In this document: positions 18,383 to 26,943 of the stretch, one piece after another
How the letters are laid out: every line of letters begins with the position of its first letter
Position numbering within the stretch: position 1 is the stretch's first letter
Source of the DNA: Rhodoplanes sp.
Lineage (GTDB): Bacteria; Pseudomonadota; Alphaproteobacteria; Rhizobiales; Xanthobacteraceae
Reading direction: 5' to 3'
DNA: 64,000 bases
Assembly: GCF_013377085.1 (NCBI RefSeq)
Contig: NZ_JACAAX010000038.1
Span: forward strand, 1-64,000
Notes under the pieces: generated by a model
What the model was told of the DNA's origin: nothing
Databases searched by the model: none
The model's input: only the letters and a program-made list of their open reading frames with translations
Translations under genes and position numbers: made by a program

Positions 18383-20431
18383 ATGGGAGACAATGGAGGC
18401 GGCCCCACAGGCCCACGGTGCATAGCGATCGTCGGACCGTTTCAGAGCGGCAAGACGACCCTCCTGGAGGCCATCCTCGCCCGCACGGGCGCGGTCAGCC
18501 GGCAGGGCACCGTGGACGCGGGAACCTCGGTCGGCGACGCCAGCAAAGAGGCGCGCGACCACAAGATGAGCGTCGAGATCTCGGTCGCGACCACGACCTT
18601 CATGGGCGACGCCTACACGTTCATCGACTGCCCCGGCTCGGTCGAATTCGTGCACGACATGCGCGCGGCGCTGCCCGCAGTCGACGCGGCGATCGTGGTG
18701 TGCGAGGCGGACGAGAAGAAGGTGCCGCAGCTCCAGCTCATATTGCGTGAGCTCGAGGAGCTGAACGTTCCTCATTTCCTGTTCCTCAACAAGATCGACA
18801 AGGCCGATACGCGGCTGAGCGAAGCGCTGCGGATGTTGCAGCCGGCGTCGCGCGTGCCGCTGCTGCTGCGCCAGATTCCGACCTGGAGCGGCGAGACCGT
18901 CAACGGCTTCGTCGACCTCGCGCTCGAGCGCGCCTTCGTCTATCGCGAGAACCAGGCGTCCGAGATCATCCCGCTCGAGGGCGAGGTGCTCGACATGGAG
19001 AAGCAGGCGCGCTTCTCCATGCTGGAGACGCTCGCCGACCACGACGACGCGCTGATGGAGCAACTGCTCGAGGACATCACGCCGCCGCGCGACCGCATCT
19101 TCGACGATCTGCGCAAGGAGCTGCGCGATCGTCTGGTCTGCCCGATGCTGATGGGCGTCGCCAGCCGCACCAACGGCATCCTGCGGCTCCTGAAGGCGCT
19201 GCGTCACGAGGCGCCCGGCCCGGCCGAGACGGCCGAGCGGCTCGGCGTCAAGGCCGGCAACGAAGCCGTCGGCTACGTGATGAAGACCTTCCACACGGCG
19301 CATGGCGGCAAGCTGTCGATCACCCGTGTGCTCGCCGGCCAGATCTCCGACTCGACCGTGCTGCAGTCTCCGACCGACGAGGTCGGGCGCGTCGCCGGCG
19401 TGTTCAAGATGCTCGGCCAGACCCAGGAAAAGCGCGGCGCGGCGGGGGCCGGCGAGACGGTCGCGCTCGCCAAGCTCGACGGCGCCGAGACGGGCGACAC
19501 CATCTCGACCGGCAAGCAGCCCCACAAGGCGCTCGTCGAGGTAAAGACCAGTCCGCCGGTGCTCAACATTGCGGTGTCGGCGCGCGAGCGCAAGGACGAC
19601 GTCAAGCTCGGCCAGGCGCTCTCCAAACTGCTGGACGAGGATCCCTCGATCACCGTGATCCAGAACCAGGAGACCCACGAGGTCGTCCTGTGGGGCCAGG
19701 GCGAGATGCATCTGCGGGTCGCCACCGAGCGGCTCGCCGACCGCTTCGGCGTCGCCATCGAGCGGCACCGGCCGAGCGTCGGCTACCGCGAGACCATCCG
19801 CAAGACCGTCACCCAGCGCGGCCGCCACAAGAAGCAGTCGGGCGGCCACGGCCAGTTCGGCGATGTCGTGCTGGAGATCAAGCCGCTGCCGCGCAGCTCG
19901 GGCTTCGAGTTCAGCGAGCGCATCACCGGCGGCGTGGTGCCGCGCAACTACATCCCGTCGGTCGAGGAAGGCGTCGTCGACGCCCTCAAGGAGGGGCCGC
20001 TCGGCTTCCCGGTGGTCGACATCGCGGTGGCGCTGATCGACGGCTCGTACCACACGGTCGACAGCTCCGACATGGCGTTCCGCACCGCCGGCCGTATCGG
20101 CATCGTCGAGGCGCTGCCGCAATGCGGGCCGGTGCTGCTGGAGCCGATCCACGAGGTCGAGATCGTCTGCCCGAACGAGGCGACCGCCAAGATCAACGCC
20201 ATCCTGTCCGGACGGCGCGGCCAGATCCTCGGCTTCGACACCCGCGAGGGCTGGCCCGGCTGGGACACGGTGCGGGCCCAGATGCCGGAGTCGGAGATCG
20301 GCGACCTGATCATCGAGGTCCGCTCGGCCACGGCCGGCGTCGGCACCTTCACGTTCAAGTTCGACCACATGGCCGAGCTGACCGGCAAGACCGCCGACCA
20401 GATCGTCGCGGCCCGCAAGGCGGCCGAGTAG
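18383..20431 (+). CDS. EF-G2-like translational GTPase (second elongation factor G)
   Basis: The 682-residue protein has all five EF-G domains and is closest in pattern to the stand-alone EF-G-2 group. The P-loop is GPFQSGKTT (residues 18-26), switch II reads DCPGS (82-86) and the guanine-specificity motif is NKID (136-139). Domain IV carries GYRETIRKTV and KKQSGGHGQFGD. In canonical EF-G, DTPGH holds the histidine that triggers GTP hydrolysis; here that position is Ser86, so ribosome-stimulated hydrolysis may be weak. It lies away from the usual rpsL-rpsG-fusA-tuf operon, as expected of the paralogue. Its exact role is unknown. Confidence 0.85.
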   Translation: MGDNGGGPTGPRCIAIVGPFQSGKTTLLEAILARTGAVSRQGTVDAGTSVGDASKEARDHKMSVEISVATTTFMGDAYTFIDCPGSVEFVHDMRAALPAVDAAIVVCEADEKKVPQLQLILRELEELNVPHFLFLNKIDKADTRLSEALRMLQPASRVPLLLRQIPTWSGETVNGFVDLALERAFVYRENQASEIIPLEGEVLDMEKQARFSMLETLADHDDALMEQLLEDITPPRDRIFDDLRKELRDRLVCPMLMGVASRTNGILRLLKALRHEAPGPAETAERLGVKAGNEAVGYVMKTFHTAHGGKLSITRVLAGQISDSTVLQSPTDEVGRVAGVFKMLGQTQEKRGAAGAGETVALAKLDGAETGDTISTGKQPHKALVEVKTSPPVLNIAVSARERKDDVKLGQALSKLLDEDPSITVIQNQETHEVVLWGQGEMHLRVATERLADRFGVAIERHRPSVGYRETIRKTVTQRGRHKKQSGGHGQFGDVVLEIKPLPRSSGFEFSERITGGVVPRNYIPSVEEGVVDALKEGPLGFPVVDIAVALIDGSYHTVDSSDMAFRTAGRIGIVEALPQCGPVLLEPIHEVEIVCPNEATAKINAILSGRRGQILGFDTREGWPGWDTVRAQMPESEIGDLIIEVRSATAGVGTFTFKFDHMAELTGKTADQIVAARKAAE

Positions 20432-20481
20432 GCCCGTCTCTCGGAAAGCTGCGAGCCGGCCCAAACCCGCGCCTCCTGCGT

Positions 20482-20582
20482 TCCCTCCCCCCTTGTGGGG
20501 GAGGGACAGGGAGGGGGGTACGGCGCTGGCGTTCTGCCGAGGGGCCACCCCCTCTCCACCTCTCCCCCACAAGGGGGGAGAG
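20482..20582. repeat. Palindromic repeat, family D (copy D1)
   Basis: Two facing copies of a C-rich/G-rich hairpin: CTCCCCCCTTGTGGGGGAG at the left and its inverted counterpart CTCCCCCACAAGGGGGGAG at the right, separated by a variable middle. It fills the space between the convergent EF-G2-like gene and a hypothetical gene. A related copy is at 41090-41226. Confidence 0.75.
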
Positions 20583-20664
20583 AGCCGGACGTGCCGCGCG
20601 GCACGCCCGCTGATCCGATTGCATCGCCCGACGGCTCCAGCACCGGGTCGGGTCGTGCCGCCCC

Positions 20665-21210
20665 TCAAAAGCCCCAGCGCGCCGGGCGGCGGACGAAGAC
20701 GAAGCGGTCGTCGGCGCGCCAGAAGACGTCGGCATGGCCGTCATGGACGTCGAGCCACAGGCCGTCGTCGTCGTGGTCGAGCGAGAACACCAGCGGATCG
20801 TCGGGATCGCCCACCGTCTGCATGGCGACGACGAGCCGTTCGCCATGGGGCTGGTCCCGATAGGCGAGCCGCAGCGCCGGACCGGCCTCGGCCGGGCAGA
20901 GGCCGAGCCGCAGCGCCTTGACGCCCGAGCGGATCTCGCTCCAACGGGCGCCCTTGGTGAAGCCGAGCTCGGCGACCGAAACGATCACCAGGTCGACCAC
21001 CCGCTTGCGCTCGCTCCAGCGGAACTCCGGCCTGCCGAGAAGACGGTCGGCGTCGGCGCTGACATGGATGCCGGCCTGACCGAGCGCCGCCCGACAGGCG
21101 GCGGCGTGCTTCTGCCGTCCGAGCAACGCGGTGCGCCACACCGGCGGCCGGCGCCCGGTGCCGGCTTGCAGCCACCGGCCGACCGAGCCCCAATTGAGTA
21201 TATCCAGCAT
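20665..21210 (-). CDS. Hypothetical protein, 181 aa
   Basis: I do not recognise this protein. It begins MLDILNWGSVGRWLQAGTGR and is soluble, with an even mix of charged and hydrophobic residues. The C-terminal half has alternating strands and several Asp/His clusters (FSLDHDDDGLWLDVHDGHAD). There is no signal peptide. Codon usage resembles its neighbours, which supports a real gene. It is convergent with the EF-G2-like gene and divergent from the EAL gene. Confidence 0.55.
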   Translation of the reverse strand: MLDILNWGSVGRWLQAGTGRRPPVWRTALLGRQKHAAACRAALGQAGIHVSADADRLLGRPEFRWSERKRVVDLVIVSVAELGFTKGARWSEIRSGVKALRLGLCPAEAGPALRLAYRDQPHGERLVVAMQTVGDPDDPLVFSLDHDDDGLWLDVHDGHADVFWRADDRFVFVRRPARWGF

Positions 21211-21505
21211 CCCCCACTCCGACCGCGCGCCTGGCGGACGACCTCCCACCAAACCATGACGCGTGACTTGCCTGCCAAGGTGAATCGCCCATGCGGGCGC
21301 AAAACGCAACGCCGTCGGTTCGTCCGGCTCGCCGGGCGGCGCGGCATCGCGGCGGCTCGAATTGCCGTCGCCGGCGACACCGTCCCCTAACCATTTCGAA
21401 CAAGGACTTGGCCTCGCTACTGAAAATCAATGACCCATGGGCCATGATCGAAGCGACAGCCGACTGAAGATCGGCCGAAGAGGCGCGGCGTCCGCGAAAG
21501 CCCCC

Positions 21506-22390
21506 ATGTTTAAGCAAATCCGCTCCTTCCTGTCGCGCGACGACGACGAACGCGACGCGTCCGGCAAGCCGACCGTGACGCTGAAGAAGGCCTTGGCGCG
21601 CGGCTGGCTCGAAGTCTGGTACCAGCCCAAGATCAACCTGCAGACCCGCCGGATCATCGGCGCCGAGGGGCTGATCCGGGTGCGCCATCCCGAGCTCGGC
21701 GTGCTGCCGCCCGCCGCCTTCCTGCCCGGCGCCGGCGAGGAGGAGATGCTGGCGATGACCGAGCGGGTCATCGCCGCGGCGTTGCGCGACTGGGAAGACT
21801 GCGCCGATGTCGGCGCCGAGACCGTCAAGCTCGCCGTCAACGTGCCGGCCAATGCCTTCGTCAAGCTGCCGATCGTGCAGATCATCCGCGAGAACCGCTC
21901 GCGCCGTTCGGACTGGCCGGGCCTGATCCTCGAGGTCACCGAGGACCAGGTGATGCACGACCTCGAGGTCGCCAACGAGGTCGCCGGCGCGCTGCGCGAC
22001 CAGAACTGCGGCCTGGCGGTCGACGATTTCGGCGCCGGCTACTCGTCGCTCGCACGGCTGCGCCAGCTTCCCTTCACGGAGCTGAAGATCGACCGCGCCT
22101 ATGTCACCGACTGCGACACCGACAAGACCAATGCCGGCATGCTGGAGACGATCGTCGAGCTCGCCCACCGGTTCGACCTGAAGACCGTCGCCGAAGGCAT
22201 CGAGACGCCGCACGAGAGCCACAAGCTGCAGGGGCTCGGCTGCAGCGTCGGCCAGGGCTATCTGTTCGCAAAGCCGATGAGCAAGGACGAGTTCCTGGCC
22301 AAGCTGCAGCGCTATACCGGCAAGCGCGCTCCCGAGCGCAGCCGGTGGAATCCGTTCGCGCCGGCGCCGCGGCTGCGCAGCTCGATCTGA
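21506..22390 (+). CDS. EAL-domain protein (cyclic-di-GMP phosphodiesterase-like)
   Basis: The protein is a single EAL domain preceded by about 28 residues and has no GGDEF, sensor or membrane segment. The signature reads EGLIR (Glu54) rather than EALLR. The other catalytic landmarks remain: an Asn in LAVNVPANAF, Glu in LEVTED, the Asp pair in VDDFGAGYSS, Lys in ELKIDRAYV and the Glu in TVAEGIET. It may therefore still cut cyclic-di-GMP to pGpG in the cytoplasm, although the EGL change leaves some doubt. The ATG at 21506 puts the domain near the start; another ATG in frame is at 21437. Confidence 0.8.
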   Translation: MFKQIRSFLSRDDDERDASGKPTVTLKKALARGWLEVWYQPKINLQTRRIIGAEGLIRVRHPELGVLPPAAFLPGAGEEEMLAMTERVIAAALRDWEDCADVGAETVKLAVNVPANAFVKLPIVQIIRENRSRRSDWPGLILEVTEDQVMHDLEVANEVAGALRDQNCGLAVDDFGAGYSSLARLRQLPFTELKIDRAYVTDCDTDKTNAGMLETIVELAHRFDLKTVAEGIETPHESHKLQGLGCSVGQGYLFAKPMSKDEFLAKLQRYTGKRAPERSRWNPFAPAPRLRSSI

Positions 22391-22609
22391 CGGAAAACAC
22401 CCGCACGCATCGTCCAGATCCGACGCCAAGCCGTTCGCCGGCCTCCCGGATCTGTGACTTGCCGGCGACCGCGACGGTCCCCACTGTCGCAACGGCGCCG
22501 GACCACGGCCGCGACCTGCAGCCGCACGCGAAACAATCGGCGCCCCACGCTCGTATCTCCTCGTGCGGCGATCTGCGCCGCGCGAAAAAGAGACCCCCGG
22601 GAGTTCGCC

Positions 22610-23593
22610 ATGCACGTCATCCATCGCCGCCCCTGGGCGCTGCCGGACAGCGCCGCCACCCCCGAAGCCCTGGTGATGAACCGCCGCGGACTGCTCGCCG
22701 GCGCGGGCGCGCTGGCGGCCGGTGCCCTGGCGGGCGGCATCGTGCTGCCGGGGCGCGCGCAGGCGCAGCGCGTCGGCGACCAGCCGGATCCGTCAGCCTC
22801 GCTCTATCCGGCCAAGCGCAACGAGGCCTTCACGCTCGACCGGCCCGTCACGGACGAGGCCGTCAACACGACCTACAACAATTTCTACGAGTTCGGCTCG
22901 TCCAAGTCGGTCGCCCGCGCCGCGCAGGCGTTGCCCATCCGGCCCTGGACCGTGACGATCGACGGCATGGTCGAGAAGCCGATCACCATCGGGATCGACG
23001 ATCTCGTGAAGCAGATGCCGCTCGAGGAGCGCCTCTACCGGCACCGCTGCGTCGAGGCGTGGTCGATGGCGATCCCCTGGACCGGCTTCCCGCTCGCCAA
23101 GCTGGTGGCGCTGGCGCAGCCGCTCGGCTCGGCCAAATACGTGCGGATGGAGACCTTCAAGGATCCGTCGATCGCGCCGGGGCAGCGCCAGACCTGGTTC
23201 CCCTGGCCCTATGTGGAGGGGCTGACCGTCGCCGAGGCGACCAACGATCTCGCCTTCCTGGTCACCGGCGCCTACGGCAAGCCGTTGGCGAAGCAGATGG
23301 GCGCACCGCTGCGGCTCGCGGTGCCGTGGAAGTACGGCTTCAAGGCGATCAAGTCGATCGTGCGCTTCACCTTCACGGACCAGCGGCCGAAGAGCTACTG
23401 GGAGGCCCTGCAGGCGAGCGAGTACGGGTTCTGGGCCAACGTCAATCCGGCGGTCGCCCATCCGCGCTGGAGCCAGGCGAGCGAGCGGCTGATCGGCAAC
23501 GACGAGCGGCGTCCCACCCTGCTGTTCAACGGCTATGCCGAGCAGGTCGCCCACCTCTACACCGGGCTCGAGAGCGAGCGCCTGTGGACGTGA
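22610..23593 (+). CDS. msrP: Protein-methionine-sulfoxide reductase catalytic subunit MsrP (YedY)
   Basis: The protein carries a twin-arginine signal (NRRGLLAGAGALAAGA, Arg25-Arg26) and the sulfite-oxidase fold of MsrP. The molybdenum ligand is Cys147 in YRHRCVEAW, and the conserved MAIPWTGFPL and WKYGFKAIKSI segments follow. MsrP repairs oxidised methionines in periplasmic proteins, using electrons delivered by the membrane haem protein MsrQ. No msrQ gene lies next to it, where it is normally found, so it must be elsewhere or absent. GGGAG precedes the ATG at 22610. Confidence 0.93.
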   Translation: MHVIHRRPWALPDSAATPEALVMNRRGLLAGAGALAAGALAGGIVLPGRAQAQRVGDQPDPSASLYPAKRNEAFTLDRPVTDEAVNTTYNNFYEFGSSKSVARAAQALPIRPWTVTIDGMVEKPITIGIDDLVKQMPLEERLYRHRCVEAWSMAIPWTGFPLAKLVALAQPLGSAKYVRMETFKDPSIAPGQRQTWFPWPYVEGLTVAEATNDLAFLVTGAYGKPLAKQMGAPLRLAVPWKYGFKAIKSIVRFTFTDQRPKSYWEALQASEYGFWANVNPAVAHPRWSQASERLIGNDERRPTLLFNGYAEQVAHLYTGLESERLWT

Positions 23594-23602
23594 CGACGCG
23601 CG

Positions 23603-23790
23603 CATAAAAAACGCCGGGTCTTGCGACCCGGCGTAGTTTCGTCGGCGGTGAGGCCGACAACACCTTCCAGAGGGACAGCTGGCGGCAAACGGACGTAATG
23701 TGGGAGGAAGCCGTCGCCAACAGCTTGAAACAGGATGAGCGTGATAAACCCAACGCACAACGACGGTTATTTCATGCCACCCCTGCCAAG
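23603..23790 (-). ncRNA. Candidate small RNA reading leftward into a strong terminator
   Basis: Between msrP and lysR the minus strand contains about 180 bases that end in a textbook terminator (23606-23634), yet no convincing gene supplies a transcript; only TTG-started frames run through the terminator. The sequence can fold locally: GTCGGC/GCCGAC lies just before the terminator and CCGTCG/CGACGG near the 5' part. It carries an exposed UUCCUCCC, which could pair with ribosome-binding sites. Tandem palindromes at 23800-23841 sit where its promoter would be. The 5' end is a guess. Confidence 0.35.
23606..23634 (-). terminator. Rho-independent terminator, leftward
   Basis: A perfect 10-bp stem, ACGCCGGGTC (23611-23620) with GACCCGGCGT (23625-23634) and loop TTGC, is followed on the minus strand by six T residues (23606-23611). 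The T-run is on the minus side, so it mainly ends leftward transcripts; it may also serve msrP from the other side. Confidence 0.8.
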
Positions 23791-23799
23791 CCCGCAGGG

Positions 23800-23841
23800 C
23801 TGTTCGCGATATGCGAACAGTGGGCAAATTTCGGCCCACTG
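23800..23841. promoter_or_regulatory. Two overlapping perfect palindromes, probable operators
   Basis: CTGTTCGC-GATAT-GCGAACAG (23800-23820) overlaps CAGTGGGC-N8-GCCCACTG (23818-23841) by three bases. Both have perfect 8-bp arms. They stand upstream of the leftward candidate RNA and beside the family-A element, so they may be operators or further hairpins. The regulator is unknown. Confidence 0.45.
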
Positions 23842-23851
23842 GTTGCGCCGC

Positions 23852-23998
23852 ATACCAGTCTTCACAAGCTCCGGCTCGTCATGCGCGGGCGAGACCCGCG
23901 CATCCATCGCCTAAAGAAGAGCTTCTTTCCAAGATCGATGGATTGCCGGGTCGAGCCCGGCAATGACGATGAAGGTCGAGGACAACGAAGACGGGTAT
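23852..23998. repeat. MITE-like element, family A (full-length copy A1)
   Basis: A 147-bp unit bounded by imperfect terminal inverted repeats: ATACCAGTCTTC at 23852-23863 and GAAGACGGGTAT at 23987-23998 match in 11 of 12 positions. The core 23878-23967 has two inner hairpins, near GCGCGGG...CCCGCGC and GCCGGG...CCCGGC. Its last base is the first base of the lysR stop triplet on the plus strand. The same unit recurs at 47895-48042, and the core alone at 28877 and 37830. Confidence 0.8.
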
Positions 23999-24891
23999 CA
24001 GTAGTTCCAGCGCTGCGCCTTGCTGACCAGGAAGTCGCGGAACGCCTGCACCCGGGCGACCGACTTCAGCTCCTCGGGATAGACGAAGAAGGCGTCGAGC
24101 GAGACCGCCTCGTCGTCGCTGAACAGGGTCACCAGGCCCTGGTCGTCCTCCAGGATGTAGTCCGGCAGCATGGCGATGCCGATGCCGCGCTGGCAGGCGC
24201 GCAGCACCCCGGCGATGTTGGTGATGATCAGGTGCGGCGAGCGCAGATCCTTGCCTTCGCGGCCGGCCGTCAGCAGCCAGCGGGCGCTCTGCAGATTGAT
24301 CGGCACCACGGTGCCGCCGAGCACGATCAGGCGGTGCTTGTCGAGGTCCTCGATCGAGCGCGGCGTGCCGAAGCGCTTGAGATAATCCGGCGACGCATAG
24401 GCGTGATAGTGCACCGAGAACAGCTTGCGCTGGATCAGGTCGGGCTGGGTCGGCTGCCGCAGCCGGATCGCCACGTCGGCCTCGCGCATGGCGAGATCGA
24501 GCTCCTCCTCGGTGGTGATCAGGGTGAGCCGGATGTCCGGATAGAGGTCGATGAACTCGCCCAGCCGGGGCGTCAGCCAGTGCACCCCCATGCCGATCGT
24601 GGTGGTGACGCGCAGGTCGCCGTGCGGACGCTCCCGACTGTCGGTCAGCTTCACGCGGACCGATTCGAGCTTCATGAAGACGTCGTGCGCGGTGCGGTAG
24701 AGAAGCTCGCCCTGCTCGGTCAGGATGAGGCCGCGGGCATGGCGATGGAACAGCGCGACGCTGAGCTCCTGCTCCAGCGCGCTGACCTGTCGCGATACCG
24801 CGGACTGCGACAGCCCGAGCTGCTCGCCCGCATGCGTGAAGCTGCCCGCCTCGGCGGCAGCGTGGAAAACCTTCAGCTTGTCCCAATCCAT
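23998..24891 (-). CDS. LysR-family transcriptional regulator
   Basis: The 297-residue protein begins at once with the LysR helix-turn-helix (MDWDKLKVFHAAAEAGSFTH, then QSAVSRQVSALEQEL), followed by the substrate-binding domain with DLRVTTTIGMGVHWL and GIGIAMLPDYI. The ATG at 24891 is chosen because it starts the domain; the frame continues upstream with low-complexity sequence. It lies downstream of trxB on the same strand, so it might be co-transcribed and linked to redox control, but this is inference. Its stop codon abuts the end of a MITE-like element. Confidence 0.88.
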   Translation of the reverse strand: MDWDKLKVFHAAAEAGSFTHAGEQLGLSQSAVSRQVSALEQELSVALFHRHARGLILTEQGELLYRTAHDVFMKLESVRVKLTDSRERPHGDLRVTTTIGMGVHWLTPRLGEFIDLYPDIRLTLITTEEELDLAMREADVAIRLRQPTQPDLIQRKLFSVHYHAYASPDYLKRFGTPRSIEDLDKHRLIVLGGTVVPINLQSARWLLTAGREGKDLRSPHLIITNIAGVLRACQRGIGIAMLPDYILEDDQGLVTLFSDDEAVSLDAFFVYPEELKSVARVQAFRDFLVSKAQRWNY

Positions 24892-25066
24892 GGTCGTTCG
24901 CGGGCGCCGCCCGTTCCCATCCCGGCTCGCGGTTGCGCGCGAGCGCCGCCTGGACCGCCGACGGCCCAAGCTTGTCCTTGTCTGGCACGATTCGGGGACG
25001 CGGATCCGGCCGCTCTGCAACTCCCCGGACCGAAACCGGATGTCATGGTTGAATTACTCCGAACTT

Positions 25067-26032
25067 TCACTCGGCAGCGGCGCGGGTTTCGGCATGCGCG
25101 GCGAGGAAGCGCTCCGCCTCGAGCGCCGCCATGCAGCCCATGCCGGCCGCCGTGACGGCCTGACGATAGACATCGTCGGCGACATCGCCCGCCGCGAACA
25201 CGCCGGGCACCGAGGTCGCGGTCGAGAACGGCGCGACCTTGACGTAGCCGGAGGATTTCAGCTCGAGCTGACCTGCCACCAACTCGGTCGCCGGCGCGTG
25301 ACCGATGGCGACGAACACGCCGTCGGCGGCGAGATCCGTGGTCGCGCCGGTCTGGACGTTGCGCAGCCGCGCGCCCGTGACCTTCAGCGGGCTCCGGGTG
25401 CCCAAAATCTCGTCGACGGCGCTGTTCCAGATCACCTCGACCTTCGGATTGCGGAACAGCCGCTCCTGCAGGATGCGCTCGGCCCGGAAGCCGTCGCGCC
25501 GGTGCACGACCGTCACCTTGGCGGCGAAATTGGTGAGGAACAGCGCCTCCTCGACGGCCGAGTTGCCGCCGCCCACCACGATCACGCGCTTGTTGCGGTA
25601 GAAGAAGCCGTCGCAGGTGGCGCAGGCCGAGACGCCATAGCCCTTGAAGGTCTCCTCGGACGCCAGGCCGAGCCAGCGCGCCTGGGCGCCTGTCGCGACG
25701 ATCAGAACGTCGGCCACATAGACGTCGCCCGAATCGCAGACCAGCCTGAACGGACGCTGTCCGAGATCGACGGCATTGACGTGATCGGTGACGATGCGGG
25801 TGCCGACATGCTCTGCCTGTTTCTGCATCTGCTCCATCAGCCAGGGGCCCTGGATCGGCTCGGCGAAGCCCGGATAGTTCTCGACGTCGGTCGTGATGGT
25901 GAGCTGGCCGCCCGGCTGGATGCCCTGGATCAGCACCGGCTCCAGCATGGCCCGCGCCGCGTAGACGGCGGCCGTGTATCCGGCCGGGCCGGATCCGATG
26001 ATCACCACGCGGGCATGGGTGGTCTCGGCCAT
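25067..26032 (-). CDS. trxB: Thioredoxin-disulfide reductase
   Basis: The 321-residue flavoenzyme passes electrons from NADPH to thioredoxin. It shows the FAD motif VVIIGSGPAGYTAAVYAA (near residue 10), the redox pair Cys137-Ala-Thr-Cys140 in VSACATCDGFFYRN, the NADPH-binding VIVVGGGNSAVEEALFL and the closing VFAAGDVADDVYRQAVTAAG. Length and all motifs fit TrxB. It is divergent from an Lrp-type regulator and upstream of a LysR gene. Confidence 0.96.
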   Translation of the reverse strand: MAETTHARVVIIGSGPAGYTAAVYAARAMLEPVLIQGIQPGGQLTITTDVENYPGFAEPIQGPWLMEQMQKQAEHVGTRIVTDHVNAVDLGQRPFRLVCDSGDVYVADVLIVATGAQARWLGLASEETFKGYGVSACATCDGFFYRNKRVIVVGGGNSAVEEALFLTNFAAKVTVVHRRDGFRAERILQERLFRNPKVEVIWNSAVDEILGTRSPLKVTGARLRNVQTGATTDLAADGVFVAIGHAPATELVAGQLELKSSGYVKVAPFSTATSVPGVFAAGDVADDVYRQAVTAAGMGCMAALEAERFLAAHAETRAAAE

Positions 26033-26259
26033 GCGGAGCCTCGTCGAATGGGTATGCGGAGAGTCCCGACCCGATCGGGAGACGGGCGGCCGCGCCAATG
26101 TAGTCAATCCGCCTAGGCATGCAAGCCACGCATAACCCCGGATGTGCATTTCAGTTGTTGACGATCGACGGATTTGTTTCGCGCAATATTATTTCCGATG
26201 GCACATCTCTTGCGATAATGCTGTCCCGAGTCGTGCCACAACGACCCCTGGAGAGCCCC

Positions 26260-26742
26260 GTGCCTTACCGCCTCGATGCGATCGACCACCGAATTCTGAA
26301 AGAGCTCCAGGACGACGGGCGGATGACCAATGTCGAGCTCGCCCGCCGGGTCGGCATCTCGCCGCCCCCCTGCCTGCGGCGGGTGCGGGCGCTGGAAGAG
26401 GCCGGCTTCATCACCGGGTACCGGGCGCTGCTCGACGAGAAGCGGCTCGGCTACGAGGTCACGGCCTTCGCCATGGTGCATCTGTCGAGCCAGGCCGAGG
26501 CCGACCTGACGGCCTTCGAGGCCTATGTGCGCTCGAAGCCGCTGGTACGGGAATGCTGGATGCTGTCCGGCGAGATCGATTTCCTGCTCAAATGCGTCGC
26601 ACCGAACCTGTCGACCTTCCAGGCCCTGGTCGCCGAGCTGACCGGAGCCCCGAACGTGCGCAACGTGAAGACCACCCTGACGCTGCGCAACTCCAAGAGC
26701 GACCCCATCGTGCCGCTGGAGCTCGACCGGCTCGCCGGCTGA
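26260..26742 (+). CDS. Lrp/AsnC-family transcriptional regulator
   Basis: The 160-residue protein has the Lrp winged helix-turn-helix (LDAIDHRILKELQDDGRMTN, then RVGISPPPCLRRVRALEEAG) and the C-terminal RAM effector domain (VTAFAMVHLSSQAEADL onward). It probably senses an amino acid; the ligand is unknown. The GTG at 26260 is preceded by CTGGAGAG and puts the domain at the start, as in the family. It is divergent from trxB across an AT-rich gap of about 230 bases, and downstream is the rplY promoter. Confidence 0.88.
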   Translation: MPYRLDAIDHRILKELQDDGRMTNVELARRVGISPPPCLRRVRALEEAGFITGYRALLDEKRLGYEVTAFAMVHLSSQAEADLTAFEAYVRSKPLVRECWMLSGEIDFLLKCVAPNLSTFQALVAELTGAPNVRNVKTTLTLRNSKSDPIVPLELDRLAG

Positions 26743-26829
26743 GGGGCTCGATGCCGTCCCTCCCCGCGGGACAGCCGGTCCGGCCGGAGGGCTGCGGGAC
26801 GCGGCGAGGGCAATTTTGGCCCTCTTTCC

Positions 26830-26858
26830 TTGTCAATCCGGGCATCGCTGCGCTATAA
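26830..26858 (+). promoter_or_regulatory. Sigma-70-type promoter of rplY
   Basis: TTGTCA (26830-26835) and CTATAA (26853-26858) are separated by exactly 17 bases, a near-consensus housekeeping promoter. It would give an untranslated leader of about 125 nt before rplY. Confidence 0.65.
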
Positions 26859-26943
26859 GCCCGCGTTCTGCGGCTTGCAGCCCCCCTGGAGGCTGGCCGT
26901 GGCGCCGCGCGAGCGGCATTTCCATCCGCGAATCGACCAGGAA

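Noticed and set aside
18059-20668. 869-codon open frame on the minus strand
   Set aside because: It is the exact antisense of the EF-G2-like gene, Arg/Gly/Asp-rich, and shows no domain.
23526-23760. Two short minus-strand frames through the terminator hairpin
   Set aside because: Both start with TTG, run through a strong terminator and into antisense of msrP, so a non-coding RNA is the better reading.
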